64,000 nt of DNA from Candidatus Poribacteria bacterium (lineage in GTDB: Bacteria; Poribacteria; WGA-4E; WGA-3G). This document shows positions 16,628 through 25,181 of the stretch, in pieces. The DNA lies in contig JAAXGN010000044.1 of the NCBI GenBank assembly GCA_012267415.1, positions 156,591-220,590 on the forward strand, given 5' to 3'. Within the stretch, counting starts at the first letter, position 1; every line of letters begins with the position of its first letter. The notes beneath the pieces are model-generated. The model saw nothing but the letters and a program-made list of their open reading frames with translations, was not told where the DNA came from and made no database searches. A program made the translations under genes and the position numbers.

Positions 16628-19066
16628 GTGAAACATAAGAAAAACGCAACAATAACATATTTCATAAGTATAATCTGTATAACCGCAGTATTATTGTTTA
16701 TTCAGAGTCCTGTTACTTTCAGTCAATCATCTCAAACACCGTTTGGACCACAACCTGCAAAAGAAGAGACGCAGTCTGATCAAGCAGTTGTTGAACAGAA
16801 AGAATCCTTACCCATCGACAATACTCTTATTGTAACAAAGATTGACTTCAAAGGTGTGCAATCGCTTCGTAAAGAGATGCTCCAGACACTCATTCAAACA
16901 AAAGTTGGGCAAGAAATATCTATAGATTTACTCACGAAAGATATTGAAAGTCTATATAAGGATACAGGGTTCTTCTACGATATGGAAGTTGATGTATCAA
17001 GAAACGAAGAAGGCGGAGGTAGAGCGGTAACCTATATCCTATACGAGAGTCCAAAAATAGAAGGCATCAATATTATTGGAAACGATGAGATTGACATCGG
17101 CAAAATCATGGACAAGATTACTTTGCGGCGTTCAGAGATATATAGTGATCACCTACGATGGCAAAGTGAAAGAGCAATTCGGAAACTATACCATGAAAAA
17201 GGATACTATCTTGTCAATATACAAGTTCACAACGACCTCAATGAAGAAGACAATACCAGTCAAGTTACTTTTGAAATCGAAGAAGGTCCACGCGTAAAAA
17301 TTACAGAGATCAACTTCATAGGAAATGACCAACTTTCCGCAAAAAAACTACGGAAAAAAATGAAGACGCGTATCGGTAAACATTATGATGAATTGCTTTT
17401 TGAAGAAGAAGATATGAACTTAAGTCTACGCAACTATTATCAAGACCAAGGTTTTTCACAAGTAAAGATACTCGGACATGAAAAACGCTTTACCGAAGAC
17501 AAAACAGGTCTAATACTTGATATAACCGTTGATGAAGGTTCTCAGTTTGTATTAGGTAATTACAATATTGAACTTCAGACAGGTGATAAAGTTATCTTCT
17601 CAAAAGAAAAAATCAAGAATATGTTAGACCCAGCAGAAGGGGAAGTTTTTAATCGTGCTATCTTTGAAGAGTCTATAGCAAAATTACAGCAAGCATATCT
17701 TGATAAAGGTTACTTACTTGCCGAAGTGAATCCAATTCCCCTCTTTGACGAGGAAAACGCACTCGTAGACATCACCTTGAATATTAACCAGGGTGATGTT
17801 ATAATTATAGACAATGTACCCATTACAGGTCTGGAAAAGACAAAAGAGAGAATCATAAGACGAGAACTGGATTGGCTCAACATCAAATCAGATGAACTAC
17901 TTGATGTTAAAACGCTGCGAAAAGCACGACAACGCCTTTTCCAGATGGGACCTTTTATTCGGGCTGTTGACTTCGTTCCAAGTGACACAGAAAATGACAG
18001 CCGGAAAAGTCTCGTCGTCAATATCGCGGAATCACCTACAACAGGAACACTCAGTGTCGGAGGTGGATACGGAAGTGAAGGCGGGATATTCGGAACAGCT
18101 GAAATCGGGCAACACAATCTTTTTGGACGTGCGTACCGTGTTCATTTGAAAGGGGAACTTGGAACAAGAGACCACCACACGGCTGAAGCCAGTTTTGGCT
18201 CACCATGGATCTTTGGCACACCAACCAGACTTAATGCACGCATTTACAATAATCGCAGATTCCGACGTTATTACAGCAATGTTGGGGCCGCATTAAATCC
18301 GGATTATACAACAGACAGATATGTGTGGGATACACGAGGTGGATCCATTTCTCTAGGACGTCCAATCGCATTTGATGTCGATCTTTCTGTAAGGTTCAGA
18401 AATGAAAACGTTAGGGCACACACGCCAGACGAGGAAGTGTTAAACCGTTCTACGAGAAGCATACTATTTGCTGTAGGACGAGATACACGAGATTACCGTA
18501 CATCGCTTTACGACCCTATGGGAGGAAGTTCTAACAGTATATCCTACGAATACTCTGGTGGAATCTTGGGGGCTGATAACGAATTCCAAAAATACACTGC
18601 TGACACAAGTTGGTTCTTCAATCCGTGGTGGAATCATGTATTTGCGATTCATGCACGGGCAGGGTATATGGTCAGTAAGAGCACAGATAGTAGAAACCTA
18701 TTTTACGAAAGATTCTACTTAGGTGGCGTAGATACAATACGCGGATACGAAGATTGGGAAATATATCCTGATTCCGATGCTCCGATCAGACAATTTGGGG
18801 GGAACAAAGTGTTTTTCTCTAACTGGGAATACAGAGTTCAAGTTTCCCCACAGTTGACAACAGTAGTTTTCTTTGATATAGGTCAAGTGTGGGATGAATC
18901 TACCCCAAATATTTTCAATAACATCAATCTGAAACGTGGTGCCGGTGTTGAAGCGCGTTTACAGATGTTAGGGATGTTAGCACGCTTTGGATGGGGATAT
19001 GGGTTTGACCGACAGAATCGGGAACCTTCAGGCAAATTCTATTTTACAATCGGTCCCGGATTCTAA
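16628..19066 (+). CDS. bamA: Outer-membrane protein assembly factor BamA
   Basis: The 812-residue protein starts at GTG behind ATAAGGAG, with a signal peptide ending near FSQSSQ. Five POTRA-like repeats span residues about 70-450, seen as alternating phrases such as ITKIDFKGVQSLRKE, IEGINIIGNDEID and ITEINFIGNDQLSAKKLRKK. The Omp85 barrel follows, with the conserved loop 6 RGY in VDTIRGYEDWEIYP and a terminal aromatic beta-signal (FYFTIGPGF). BamA inserts beta-barrel proteins into the outer membrane. Its neighbours skp and lpxD match the classic envelope cluster order. Confidence 0.95.
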   Translation: MKHKKNATITYFISIICITAVLLFIQSPVTFSQSSQTPFGPQPAKEETQSDQAVVEQKESLPIDNTLIVTKIDFKGVQSLRKEMLQTLIQTKVGQEISIDLLTKDIESLYKDTGFFYDMEVDVSRNEEGGGRAVTYILYESPKIEGINIIGNDEIDIGKIMDKITLRRSEIYSDHLRWQSERAIRKLYHEKGYYLVNIQVHNDLNEEDNTSQVTFEIEEGPRVKITEINFIGNDQLSAKKLRKKMKTRIGKHYDELLFEEEDMNLSLRNYYQDQGFSQVKILGHEKRFTEDKTGLILDITVDEGSQFVLGNYNIELQTGDKVIFSKEKIKNMLDPAEGEVFNRAIFEESIAKLQQAYLDKGYLLAEVNPIPLFDEENALVDITLNINQGDVIIIDNVPITGLEKTKERIIRRELDWLNIKSDELLDVKTLRKARQRLFQMGPFIRAVDFVPSDTENDSRKSLVVNIAESPTTGTLSVGGGYGSEGGIFGTAEIGQHNLFGRAYRVHLKGELGTRDHHTAEASFGSPWIFGTPTRLNARIYNNRRFRRYYSNVGAALNPDYTTDRYVWDTRGGSISLGRPIAFDVDLSVRFRNENVRAHTPDEEVLNRSTRSILFAVGRDTRDYRTSLYDPMGGSSNSISYEYSGGILGADNEFQKYTADTSWFFNPWWNHVFAIHARAGYMVSKSTDSRNLFYERFYLGGVDTIRGYEDWEIYPDSDAPIRQFGGNKVFFSNWEYRVQVSPQLTTVVFFDIGQVWDESTPNIFNNINLKRGAGVEARLQMLGMLARFGWGYGFDRQNREPSGKFYFTIGPGF

Positions 19067-19087
19067 TAGAGTGTCTACTTTTACATT

Positions 19088-19122
19088 GTAGGTCGGGTTT
19101 CGCTTCGCTCAACCCGACCTAC
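19088..19122. repeat. Long perfect GTAG hairpin
   Basis: GTAGGTCGGGTT and its exact inverse AACCCGACCTAC flank an 11-base loop (TCGCTTCGCTC). It lies between bamA and skp. There is no T-run after the stem, so it is not a typical intrinsic terminator. Confidence 0.8.
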
Positions 19123-19174
19123 AAAATAGAAATTACATAACGAACATATATGTGTTGTTCAAAAAGGAATAATT

Positions 19175-19744
19175 ATGAAAAAGTTTGTACTAATAGGATT
19201 TTCATTAGTGTTGTTCGGGATTTTGACCGGCAGCATCGGTCAAGAGTCATTTAAACTCGGTGTCGTTGATTCTAATCGTGTTCTGCAAAACTATAAGAAA
19301 GCAATGGATGCAGACAAATTCCTAAAGAATGCAGAAGCACGTTGGAAGAAGAATCTTGCTGACATGGAAGAAGACATTAGGACATTGATCGAAAAGAAAG
19401 AAAAAACAGAATTATTTGTTGAAGAAGCACAAACAGCGGACTTAGTAAGACAGATTCAAGCCAAACAGTTGGAATATCAGAGAGAGTTTGATCAGGGAAA
19501 TCAAGCACTCATAGAAAAAAACAGAGAATTGATACAGCCGATTGTCAAGGAACTTGAACAACTCATTATTAAAACAGGAAAAGAAGAAAACTACGATCTA
19601 ATCATCGACAAACAAGCAGCACTCTATTTTAATGAAAAGTATGATATTACGGACAAAATTATTATTCTGATCAATGCAGAAAATGAAAAAGCGGAACAGA
19701 ATAATCAGGATGCCGAAGCACCACAAAATGAAAAGGCAGATTAA
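19175..19744 (+). CDS. skp: Periplasmic chaperone of the OmpH/Skp family
   Basis: The 189-residue protein starts behind AAAAAGGAA and has a signal peptide ending near SIGQES. The mature part begins FKLGVVDSNRVLQNYKKAM, the usual Skp opening, then a long charged helical region (about residues 35-145) that in Skp forms coiled-coil tentacles, and a strand LIIDKQAALYF. It binds unfolded outer-membrane proteins on the way to BamA, encoded next door. The acidic Asn/Glu-rich tail of about 20 residues is an extension. Confidence 0.9.
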   Translation: MKKFVLIGFSLVLFGILTGSIGQESFKLGVVDSNRVLQNYKKAMDADKFLKNAEARWKKNLADMEEDIRTLIEKKEKTELFVEEAQTADLVRQIQAKQLEYQREFDQGNQALIEKNRELIQPIVKELEQLIIKTGKEENYDLIIDKQAALYFNEKYDITDKIIILINAENEKAEQNNQDAEAPQNEKAD

Positions 19745-19748
19745 GTGC

Positions 19749-19828
19749 TATATTATACACGTTGCTTGTAGTAGGGCAATTCATTGCCCGTCGTGTCAAG
19801 AAGTGTCATGTTATTTTTAGGTTTCACT
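19749..19828. mobile_element. Degraded A-type element, copy A2
   Basis: The right arm (AAGTGTCATGTTATTTTTAG then GTTTCACT, ending near 19828) matches A-type ends closely. The left arm is poorly preserved. The core is the GTAG hairpin at 19768-19791 (GTAGTAGGGCAATTC...), shared with B- and C-type elements. It sits between skp and lpxD. Confidence 0.45.
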
Positions 19829-19887
19829 TCATTATGCTGGCACACTAATGTTGTAAGATTGCACCCGTTCCAATGAGGATACTAAAT

Positions 19888-20943
19888 ATGAAACTAAAGG
19901 ATATTTCAGAACATATTGGTGGCGAACTTCATGGGGATGGTGACATTGAAATAACGGGTGTTTCTGGCATTAAAGAAGCAGTTCCGAACCAAATTACCTT
20001 CGTCGCAAATACAAAATATCTGAGTGCTATCGCAACTACCCAGGCATCGGCAATAATCTTAGGACACGGTGTTTCTGGCAATGGAAAAGCCACAATCCGT
20101 GTTGACAACCCATATTGGGGATTTGTAAAAGTATTGGAATTATTTGCACAAGGAACAGAGAGAAACCAACAGACCGGTATACATGAAACAGCGATTATCG
20201 GAGAGAATGTTAAAATCGGCAAAAACGTCTCTATACATGCGCACTGTGTCTTAGAAGACAGTGTGGAAATTGGTGATAATACAGTAATTATGCCTTTAGT
20301 CTATATTGGAGAAGGGAGCAAAATTGGATGTGATGGCTTAATATACGCCAATGTAAGTATTCGTGCTGATATCATTATTGGAGATCGTGTCATTATTCAT
20401 TGTGGTGCTGTCATTGGTAGTGACGGATTCGGGTTTACACCTGACCCCACAAACCATAGTCCATATAAGATACCACAAATAGGTTCTGTCGTTATTGAAG
20501 ACGATGTTGAAATCGGGGCAAATACAACAATTGATAGAGCAACAATCTCTGAAACGCTCATAAAAAACGGAACAAAACTTGACAATCTTGTTCAGATTGC
20601 ACACAATGTAGTTATTGGAAAAGATTGCTGTTTAGCAGCGCAAACAGGTATTGCAGGAAGTAGCCAACTGGGTGACCGTATAAACATGGCAGGTCAATCT
20701 GGTGTCATCGGACACCTAACGCTTGGTGAAAACACCGTCATCTACTCAAAAACGGCTGTCACAAAAGATATCCCACCGGGAAGTCATCTTTCTGGTATTC
20801 CCGCCCGACCCCATAAACAGGAGTTACGTTTTCAAGCATCAATCAGAAAAATGCCAGAATTACTGCAAGAGTTCAATAAACTGCAAAAACGTGTCGTGGA
20901 GCTTGAAGAAAAACTACACGAACTTGAAAAAGAAGAATCTTGA
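19888..20943 (+). CDS. lpxD: UDP-3-O-(3-hydroxyacyl)glucosamine N-acyltransferase
   Basis: The start at ATG 19888 has GAGG nine bases upstream; a second ATG five codons earlier is less well placed. The 351-residue protein has the LpxD N-terminal uridine-binding domain (ITGVSGIKEAVPNQITFV) and a left-handed beta-helix of hexapeptide repeats (about 100-300). VQIAHNVVIG places the catalytic His at residue 239, the same number as in E. coli LpxD. A C-terminal coiled helix follows. It adds the amide-linked acyl chain in lipid A synthesis, so the cell probably makes lipid A. Confidence 0.95.
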   Translation: MKLKDISEHIGGELHGDGDIEITGVSGIKEAVPNQITFVANTKYLSAIATTQASAIILGHGVSGNGKATIRVDNPYWGFVKVLELFAQGTERNQQTGIHETAIIGENVKIGKNVSIHAHCVLEDSVEIGDNTVIMPLVYIGEGSKIGCDGLIYANVSIRADIIIGDRVIIHCGAVIGSDGFGFTPDPTNHSPYKIPQIGSVVIEDDVEIGANTTIDRATISETLIKNGTKLDNLVQIAHNVVIGKDCCLAAQTGIAGSSQLGDRINMAGQSGVIGHLTLGENTVIYSKTAVTKDIPPGSHLSGIPARPHKQELRFQASIRKMPELLQEFNKLQKRVVELEEKLHELEKEES

Positions 20944-20949
20944 TCTACA

Positions 20950-21798
20950 ATGAGGACGTTGTTAACGTATATTGAACTTGCAAGACCTTTGAACGGTGTG
21001 ATCGCTTTTCTTTCAGCTTGGTTAGGTGGCATATTCGCGCTAGGCAGCACACTCAATTCATTTTCAGAAGTAAAATTATTATATGTCTCTATCGCATCAC
21101 TGTTACTACTCTCCGCAGGCAATGCCATAAATGATTATTGTGATTACAACATCGACTGCCATAACAGACCCGATCGTCCACTCCCATCAGGTAGAATCCG
21201 TAGAAGAAATGCACTCATATTCGCCATAACGCTTATCGGACTCGGTATGGCACTTGGCGTGTTAGTCAATTTATATGCAGTTTATGTTGCAGTACTGGTG
21301 TCTATACTTCTCGTGAGTTATGCTCTCATTCTGAAACGTACACCCATCTTAGGAAATTTAGTTGTTGGACTTCTTACAAGTCTGACATTCATTTCTGGTG
21401 GTATAGCAGTCGGTTCAGTACGTAGCACCATCATACCTGCTATTTTTGCCTTTTTCTTTACAACAGCAAGGGAGATTGTCAAAGACCTTGAAGATATTGA
21501 AGGAGATAAGAGAGAAAACGTCAAGACACTCGCCAATCTCAACCCTCGTCTGGCAATCATCATGACATTGAGTTTTATGTTCTGTGTAATCATATTTAGT
21601 CCTATCCCCTATCTGCTCGGACTTTATCCGTGGCAATATTTAGTAACGATCATACTTGGTGTTGATCTTGTGCTTATCTGCTTAGGAATTCAACTTGTGA
21701 CGAACACCTCAAAAGACGGTTATGCAAAAATACAACACTGGATGAAATGGGACATATTCGTAGGTTTAGGTGCAATCTATCTTGGAATCTTATATTAA
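20950..21798 (+). CDS. UbiA-family prenyltransferase, likely digeranylgeranylglyceryl phosphate synthase
   Basis: The 282-residue polytopic membrane protein begins six bases after lpxD. Both UbiA Asp motifs are present: NDYCDYNIDCHNRPDRP (about 59-75) and KDLEDIEGDKRENVKTLA (about 178-195). The first with its NRPxRP tail and the short length match digeranylgeranylglyceryl phosphate (DGGGP) synthases, which attach the second isoprenoid chain of archaeal ether lipids. Relatives also prenylate quinones or chlorophyllide, so sequence alone is not decisive. The GGGP synthase gene 1.5 kb downstream, which would make its substrate, supports the ether-lipid reading. Confidence 0.75.
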   Translation: MRTLLTYIELARPLNGVIAFLSAWLGGIFALGSTLNSFSEVKLLYVSIASLLLLSAGNAINDYCDYNIDCHNRPDRPLPSGRIRRRNALIFAITLIGLGMALGVLVNLYAVYVAVLVSILLVSYALILKRTPILGNLVVGLLTSLTFISGGIAVGSVRSTIIPAIFAFFFTTAREIVKDLEDIEGDKRENVKTLANLNPRLAIIMTLSFMFCVIIFSPIPYLLGLYPWQYLVTIILGVDLVLICLGIQLVTNTSKDGYAKIQHWMKWDIFVGLGAIYLGILY

Positions 21799-21840
21799 GC
21801 ATAAGAGGTAGCGACGATTCATTTTTCGTCAAAATAGACA

Positions 21841-23073
21841 TTGGAAAACTACACCAAAGTAATAGAATTCTTAAACAGCACGACACCAAACATTGAGCAT
21901 GCACTACACTTTATAAATGCATCTCAACGTTCATCCTTAACAGACGAATTGTGTAAAACCTGCAAGGTCTTTACGTCAGGATGGGGACAGATTGACGGTG
22001 TAATGTTGATAAAAGAAAGTGAAGGACATGGTTCAGGTTATCGCATCCTTGTAAATGCAACTACCGAACGAAGTCTAAAGGAACTCCTACTCACTTTTCC
22101 AAGAAGTTCAGTTGGCATGTTTTTCCTGGCGAATGAATGGATTGAAAGCAGAATTCTTGATCTGTTTGATGGTAAGAGGGTTAATATAGGATCAGAAGTA
22201 TGTTTCGTTGGAACAAAAAAAGGAAGTATTACAGAAGCAGAACAAAAGACATTGACAAAAAAGAAAGATGAAATCGCCAATAGTCTTGGGAAACTTACAT
22301 CCTTAAAGGGTAGATCTGAGAATTCTCAGTTTCTTATTGAAGGAGAAATGATGGTAGAACGCGCTTTCTCAGATGGGTTACCTATTGAAAAGGTACTATA
22401 TACACACGACTTTGTCTCGTCTACTGCAGGCAAGGATTTTTTGAAGAAAGTTTTTGCCGAAAATCTTTCTATATATCTAACAAGAGATAGTGTAATCGGA
22501 TCACTGACAACAACGCGTCTAATTCCCGCAATTATAGCATCAGTACATCAAAGTTATCCTACCTTTCTAAATGAAGATGGACTTATGAATTTTCATTTCA
22601 GTCAGGACTGTATATTGCTGATTATAGAAAACGTTCAGAATCCAGACAATCTTGGGATGACTTTACGCACAGCTGATGCTGCAGGTGTTTCCGCAGTATT
22701 AATCAGCGGAGAAGGGGCAAATCCGTTTCATAAGAACTGTATTCGTGCATCGCGTGGTGCTGTTGGCAGGCTTCCCATTTTCTATGTTCCTTCAACGTTG
22801 TCAGCGATCGAGAAGCTTAAAGCAAGCGGTTGGCATATCATTGGAGCAACGGCAAGAGCAGAGAAGGAACTTTACGCATCGCGATATAAGACACCGATTG
22901 CAGTTGTTGTTGGCAATGAGAATAGTGGTTTGACAGAAGAGACTCGAAATCAGTGCACAGAATTAGTAAGTATACCAATGGCAACGGGTCAATCTTCTCT
23001 AAATGTTGGCGTTGCTGCCGGGATTCTACTATATGAATTAAACGCTAATCCTGTGAAAGTAAACCTGAGATGA
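21841..23073 (+). CDS. TrmH/SpoU-family RNA 2'-O-methyltransferase with an extra N-terminal domain
   Basis: The frame starts at TTG without a convincing ribosome site, so the true N-terminus is uncertain. Residues 1-130 match no family I recognise (SGWGQIDGVMLIKE, SVGMFFLANEWIESRILDLFDG). Residues about 140-230 resemble the substrate-binding domain (FLIEGEMMVERAFSDG). Residues 255-405 are the SPOUT knot with all three SpoU motifs: NPDNLGMTLRTADA, VVVGNENSGL and IPMATGQSSLNVGVAAG. It methylates a ribose in rRNA or tRNA; the site is unknown. The N-terminal domain is an addition to the usual ~260-residue protein. Confidence 0.85.
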   Translation: MENYTKVIEFLNSTTPNIEHALHFINASQRSSLTDELCKTCKVFTSGWGQIDGVMLIKESEGHGSGYRILVNATTERSLKELLLTFPRSSVGMFFLANEWIESRILDLFDGKRVNIGSEVCFVGTKKGSITEAEQKTLTKKKDEIANSLGKLTSLKGRSENSQFLIEGEMMVERAFSDGLPIEKVLYTHDFVSSTAGKDFLKKVFAENLSIYLTRDSVIGSLTTTRLIPAIIASVHQSYPTFLNEDGLMNFHFSQDCILLIIENVQNPDNLGMTLRTADAAGVSAVLISGEGANPFHKNCIRASRGAVGRLPIFYVPSTLSAIEKLKASGWHIIGATARAEKELYASRYKTPIAVVVGNENSGLTEETRNQCTELVSIPMATGQSSLNVGVAAGILLYELNANPVKVNLR

Positions 23074-23132
23074 GCAATAACACCTTCCGCGCCTTCCGTG
23101 TTCTCCGCGTCATCCGCGATTCTGATAAAAGG

Positions 23133-23156
23133 GTGACAAATAACTTTACATAACCC
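23133..23156. repeat. Solitary E-type end
   Basis: GTGACAAATAACTTTACATAAC resembles the right end of the E-type elements (GACAAAAACTTTACACACC). No left partner was found nearby. It lies 15 bases before the promoter of the GGGP synthase gene. Confidence 0.4.
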
Positions 23157-23171
23157 CTATATCATAAGAAT

Positions 23172-23200
23172 TTGACAAATTCGTCTGATGGTGTTAAAAT
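23172..23200 (+). promoter_or_regulatory. Sigma-70-type promoter for the GGGP synthase gene
   Basis: TTGACA at 23172-23177 and TAAAAT at 23195-23200 are separated by 17 bases. This is one of the best matches to the consensus in the window and would give a leader of about 65 nt. Confidence 0.65.
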
Positions 23201-23273
23201 AATTTAGTTTTGATATATAAGCGTGTAAGTTAAATTCCCGAAGGATCAATGACATTTTGACAGTAAGGACCGG

Positions 23274-24026
23274 TTGCAATTGAGACCAAATTGTATTCTA
23301 AGTTATCTAAAAACAGTGCTTGCAGAAAAGGACGCAGGATACTTCATCTTGATTGATCCGGAAATGTGTGATGTAGAAAACACTGCAAAACTCGCCACGA
23401 CCATAGAGAACGCAGGAGCAGATGCGATTCTACTTGGAGGTAGTCTGTTGACTCAAGATTTGCATCCAATTGCCGCCGCAATCAAGGCAGAAACCGAGTT
23501 ACCAATTATTCTATTCCCTGGCGACTCCATGCATCTCACACCACATGCAGATGCAATCCTGTTTATGAGTCTCATCAGTGGACGAAACCCAAACTATCTC
23601 ATTGGGGAACAGGTGAAAGCAGCACCCTGGATCCAGAAATATGGATTAGAACCCATACCAACGGGGTACATGTTGATTGATGGTGGAAGCAGAACTTCAG
23701 TAGAATTCATGAGTGGCACTGCTCCTATTCCGAGAGATAAACCTGACATCGCTGCACCCCATGCACTGGCAGCAGAATACCTCGGTATGCAGATGGTCTA
23801 TCTGGAAGCAGGAAGCGGGGCAACACTCCCAGTTCCAAATGAGATGATTTCTTCTGTGAAAGAACAGATCACAATACCATTGATTGTGGGAGGAGGCATA
23901 AGATCTCCTGAAACAGCAGCTGAAAAAGTAAGAGCAGGAGCAGATTTCATAGTCACGGGTAACATACTTGAAGAAACAGGGTCTATTGACCTTATGAAAC
24001 AATTTGCCATCGCAGTTCACGGTTAA
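23274..24026 (+). CDS. Geranylgeranylglyceryl phosphate synthase family (GGGPS/PcrB)
   Basis: The start is TTG 23274, or TTG 23280, behind AAGGA. The 250-residue TIM-barrel protein has the family landmarks: LIDPEMCDVENTAKLA at the first strand, AGADAILLGGSL, LPIILFPGD, ADAILFMSLISGRNPNYLIGEQ, GYMLIDGG, MVYLEAGSGA, and PLIVGGGIRSPETAAEKVRAGADFIVTGN. The enzyme joins glycerol-1-phosphate and a polyprenyl diphosphate through an ether bond, the first committed step of archaeal lipids. Bacillus PcrB uses heptaprenyl diphosphate. The barrel length suggests the group II GGGPS form, but chain length cannot be assigned by eye. It has its own strong promoter. Confidence 0.92.
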   Translation: MQLRPNCILSYLKTVLAEKDAGYFILIDPEMCDVENTAKLATTIENAGADAILLGGSLLTQDLHPIAAAIKAETELPIILFPGDSMHLTPHADAILFMSLISGRNPNYLIGEQVKAAPWIQKYGLEPIPTGYMLIDGGSRTSVEFMSGTAPIPRDKPDIAAPHALAAEYLGMQMVYLEAGSGATLPVPNEMISSVKEQITIPLIVGGGIRSPETAAEKVRAGADFIVTGNILEETGSIDLMKQFAIAVHG

Positions 24027-24046
24027 CTATTACAAATGACTTACAT

Positions 24047-24166
24047 TATAGTGAATTTTGGAATTATAAAGATATTTCAATGAACTTGCAAGTACCACAA
24101 GTTCCGTAGGGGCGAGGTCTCCTCGCCCGTTGAGGAGTGTTTCATTAAATGTAAGTTCCACTATTA
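24047..24166. mobile_element. A-type inverted-repeat element, copy A3
   Basis: It begins TATAGTGAATTTTGG and ends in the inverted form of TAATAGTGGAACTTAC. The core is the GTAG hairpin at 24106-24131 (GTAGGGGCGAGGTCTCC...). It occupies the GGGPS-grpE gap. Confidence 0.65.
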
Positions 24167-24213
24167 GAATGTCCAATCAAAAAACAAACAAATAGAACGT
24201 GAGGAATTACATT

Positions 24214-24942
24214 ATGTCAGAAAACAAAGAGGTAGTTATTGAAATTGGAACTGGAGACGAAGAATCTGATGCTGAGACTTCTGCAACACCAGATGATTCT
24301 GACAATACTACCGAGATAGAAAATAAAAATGACGAATCTACCGTAGAGACACTACTTGCAGAAATTGAAGAACTCAAGGAATATTACAAAAAACAAATTG
24401 AGGAAGTGGCAGAATCGGAGAAAGCACAGTATGAAACTGAACGGGAACGCTTGTTGCGCACCGCTGCAGAAGCTGAAAACACAAAGAGACGTGTTGAAAA
24501 CGATGCTAAGAAGCAGCTAAAATTCGCAAATAAGAATATCATAGAAGGAATTATTCCTGTATTGGATAGCCTTGAAGCAGCAATTAATAGCATTGATGAG
24601 AAGATCGCAACTGAAGAACATAATCCAGATATGTCTAACTTCAGTGAAGGAGTCGAATTAGTACATAAACAATTATTAGATGTTCTAAGAACACATGGAC
24701 TTACACCAATCGACTCCGCAACTGGTTCATTTGATCCAAACCAGCATGAAGCTGTCTTTGCAACAGAATCAGATGAAGTGCCAGAAGGGAATATCATTGA
24801 GGAATTCAGACGAGGATATCTGCTGCATGAACAGGTGATACGTGCCGCACAAGTTGTTGTGTCAACGGGGAAGAAAAAGGAAGAACCCTCAGATGAAGGA
24901 ACCGAAGAAATCATCATCGAAATTTCAACTGAGGAAGAATGA
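24214..24942 (+). CDS. grpE: Nucleotide exchange factor GrpE
   Basis: The ATG at 24214 is preceded by GAGG nine bases away and is preferred over a GTG five codons earlier. The 242-residue protein has an acidic N-terminus, a long coiled helix (about 50-110) ending in TAAEAENTKRRVENDAKK, then the beta-domain with FDPNQHEAVFATESDEVPEG and GYLLHEQVIRAAQVVVSTG. GrpE releases ADP from DnaK. It is followed by dnaJ; dnaK is not in the window. The acidic ends make it longer than average. Confidence 0.95.
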   Translation: MSENKEVVIEIGTGDEESDAETSATPDDSDNTTEIENKNDESTVETLLAEIEELKEYYKKQIEEVAESEKAQYETERERLLRTAAEAENTKRRVENDAKKQLKFANKNIIEGIIPVLDSLEAAINSIDEKIATEEHNPDMSNFSEGVELVHKQLLDVLRTHGLTPIDSATGSFDPNQHEAVFATESDEVPEGNIIEEFRRGYLLHEQVIRAAQVVVSTGKKKEEPSDEGTEEIIIEISTEEE

Positions 24943-24944
24943 AT

Positions 24945-25162
24945 GTAATACCTCTCTTGTAGCACAATTTGTATGAAGATTAAATGAATAATCAGGTAAT
25001 TCTATTAATAAGACTCATCGTAAGAGTAAGGCTTCGTAGGGGCGGGGTTTCCCCGCCCGCGTATTACCCACTTAATAACTTAATCTTCATTTAGATTGTG
25101 CCGTTACACGTTTGATTTCTAACGGTATCCAGTAATGAGAGATAGTTTAATAGAAATGGTAT
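24945..25162. mobile_element. D-type element (D2) split by a nested C-type element
   Basis: Outer hairpin halves GTAGCACAATTTG (24959-24971) and TTAGATTGTGCCGTT (25091-25105) are separated by an inner C-type element at 24972-25090. The inner element starts TATGAAGATTAA and ends TTAATCTTCAT. It carries its own GTAG hairpin at 25036-25060 (GTAGGGGCGGGG...). The outer right end, AATAGAAATGGTATAAC, lies 19 bases before the dnaJ start. Confidence 0.6.
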
Positions 25163-25181
25163 AACTTAGGTAGGAAAACTC

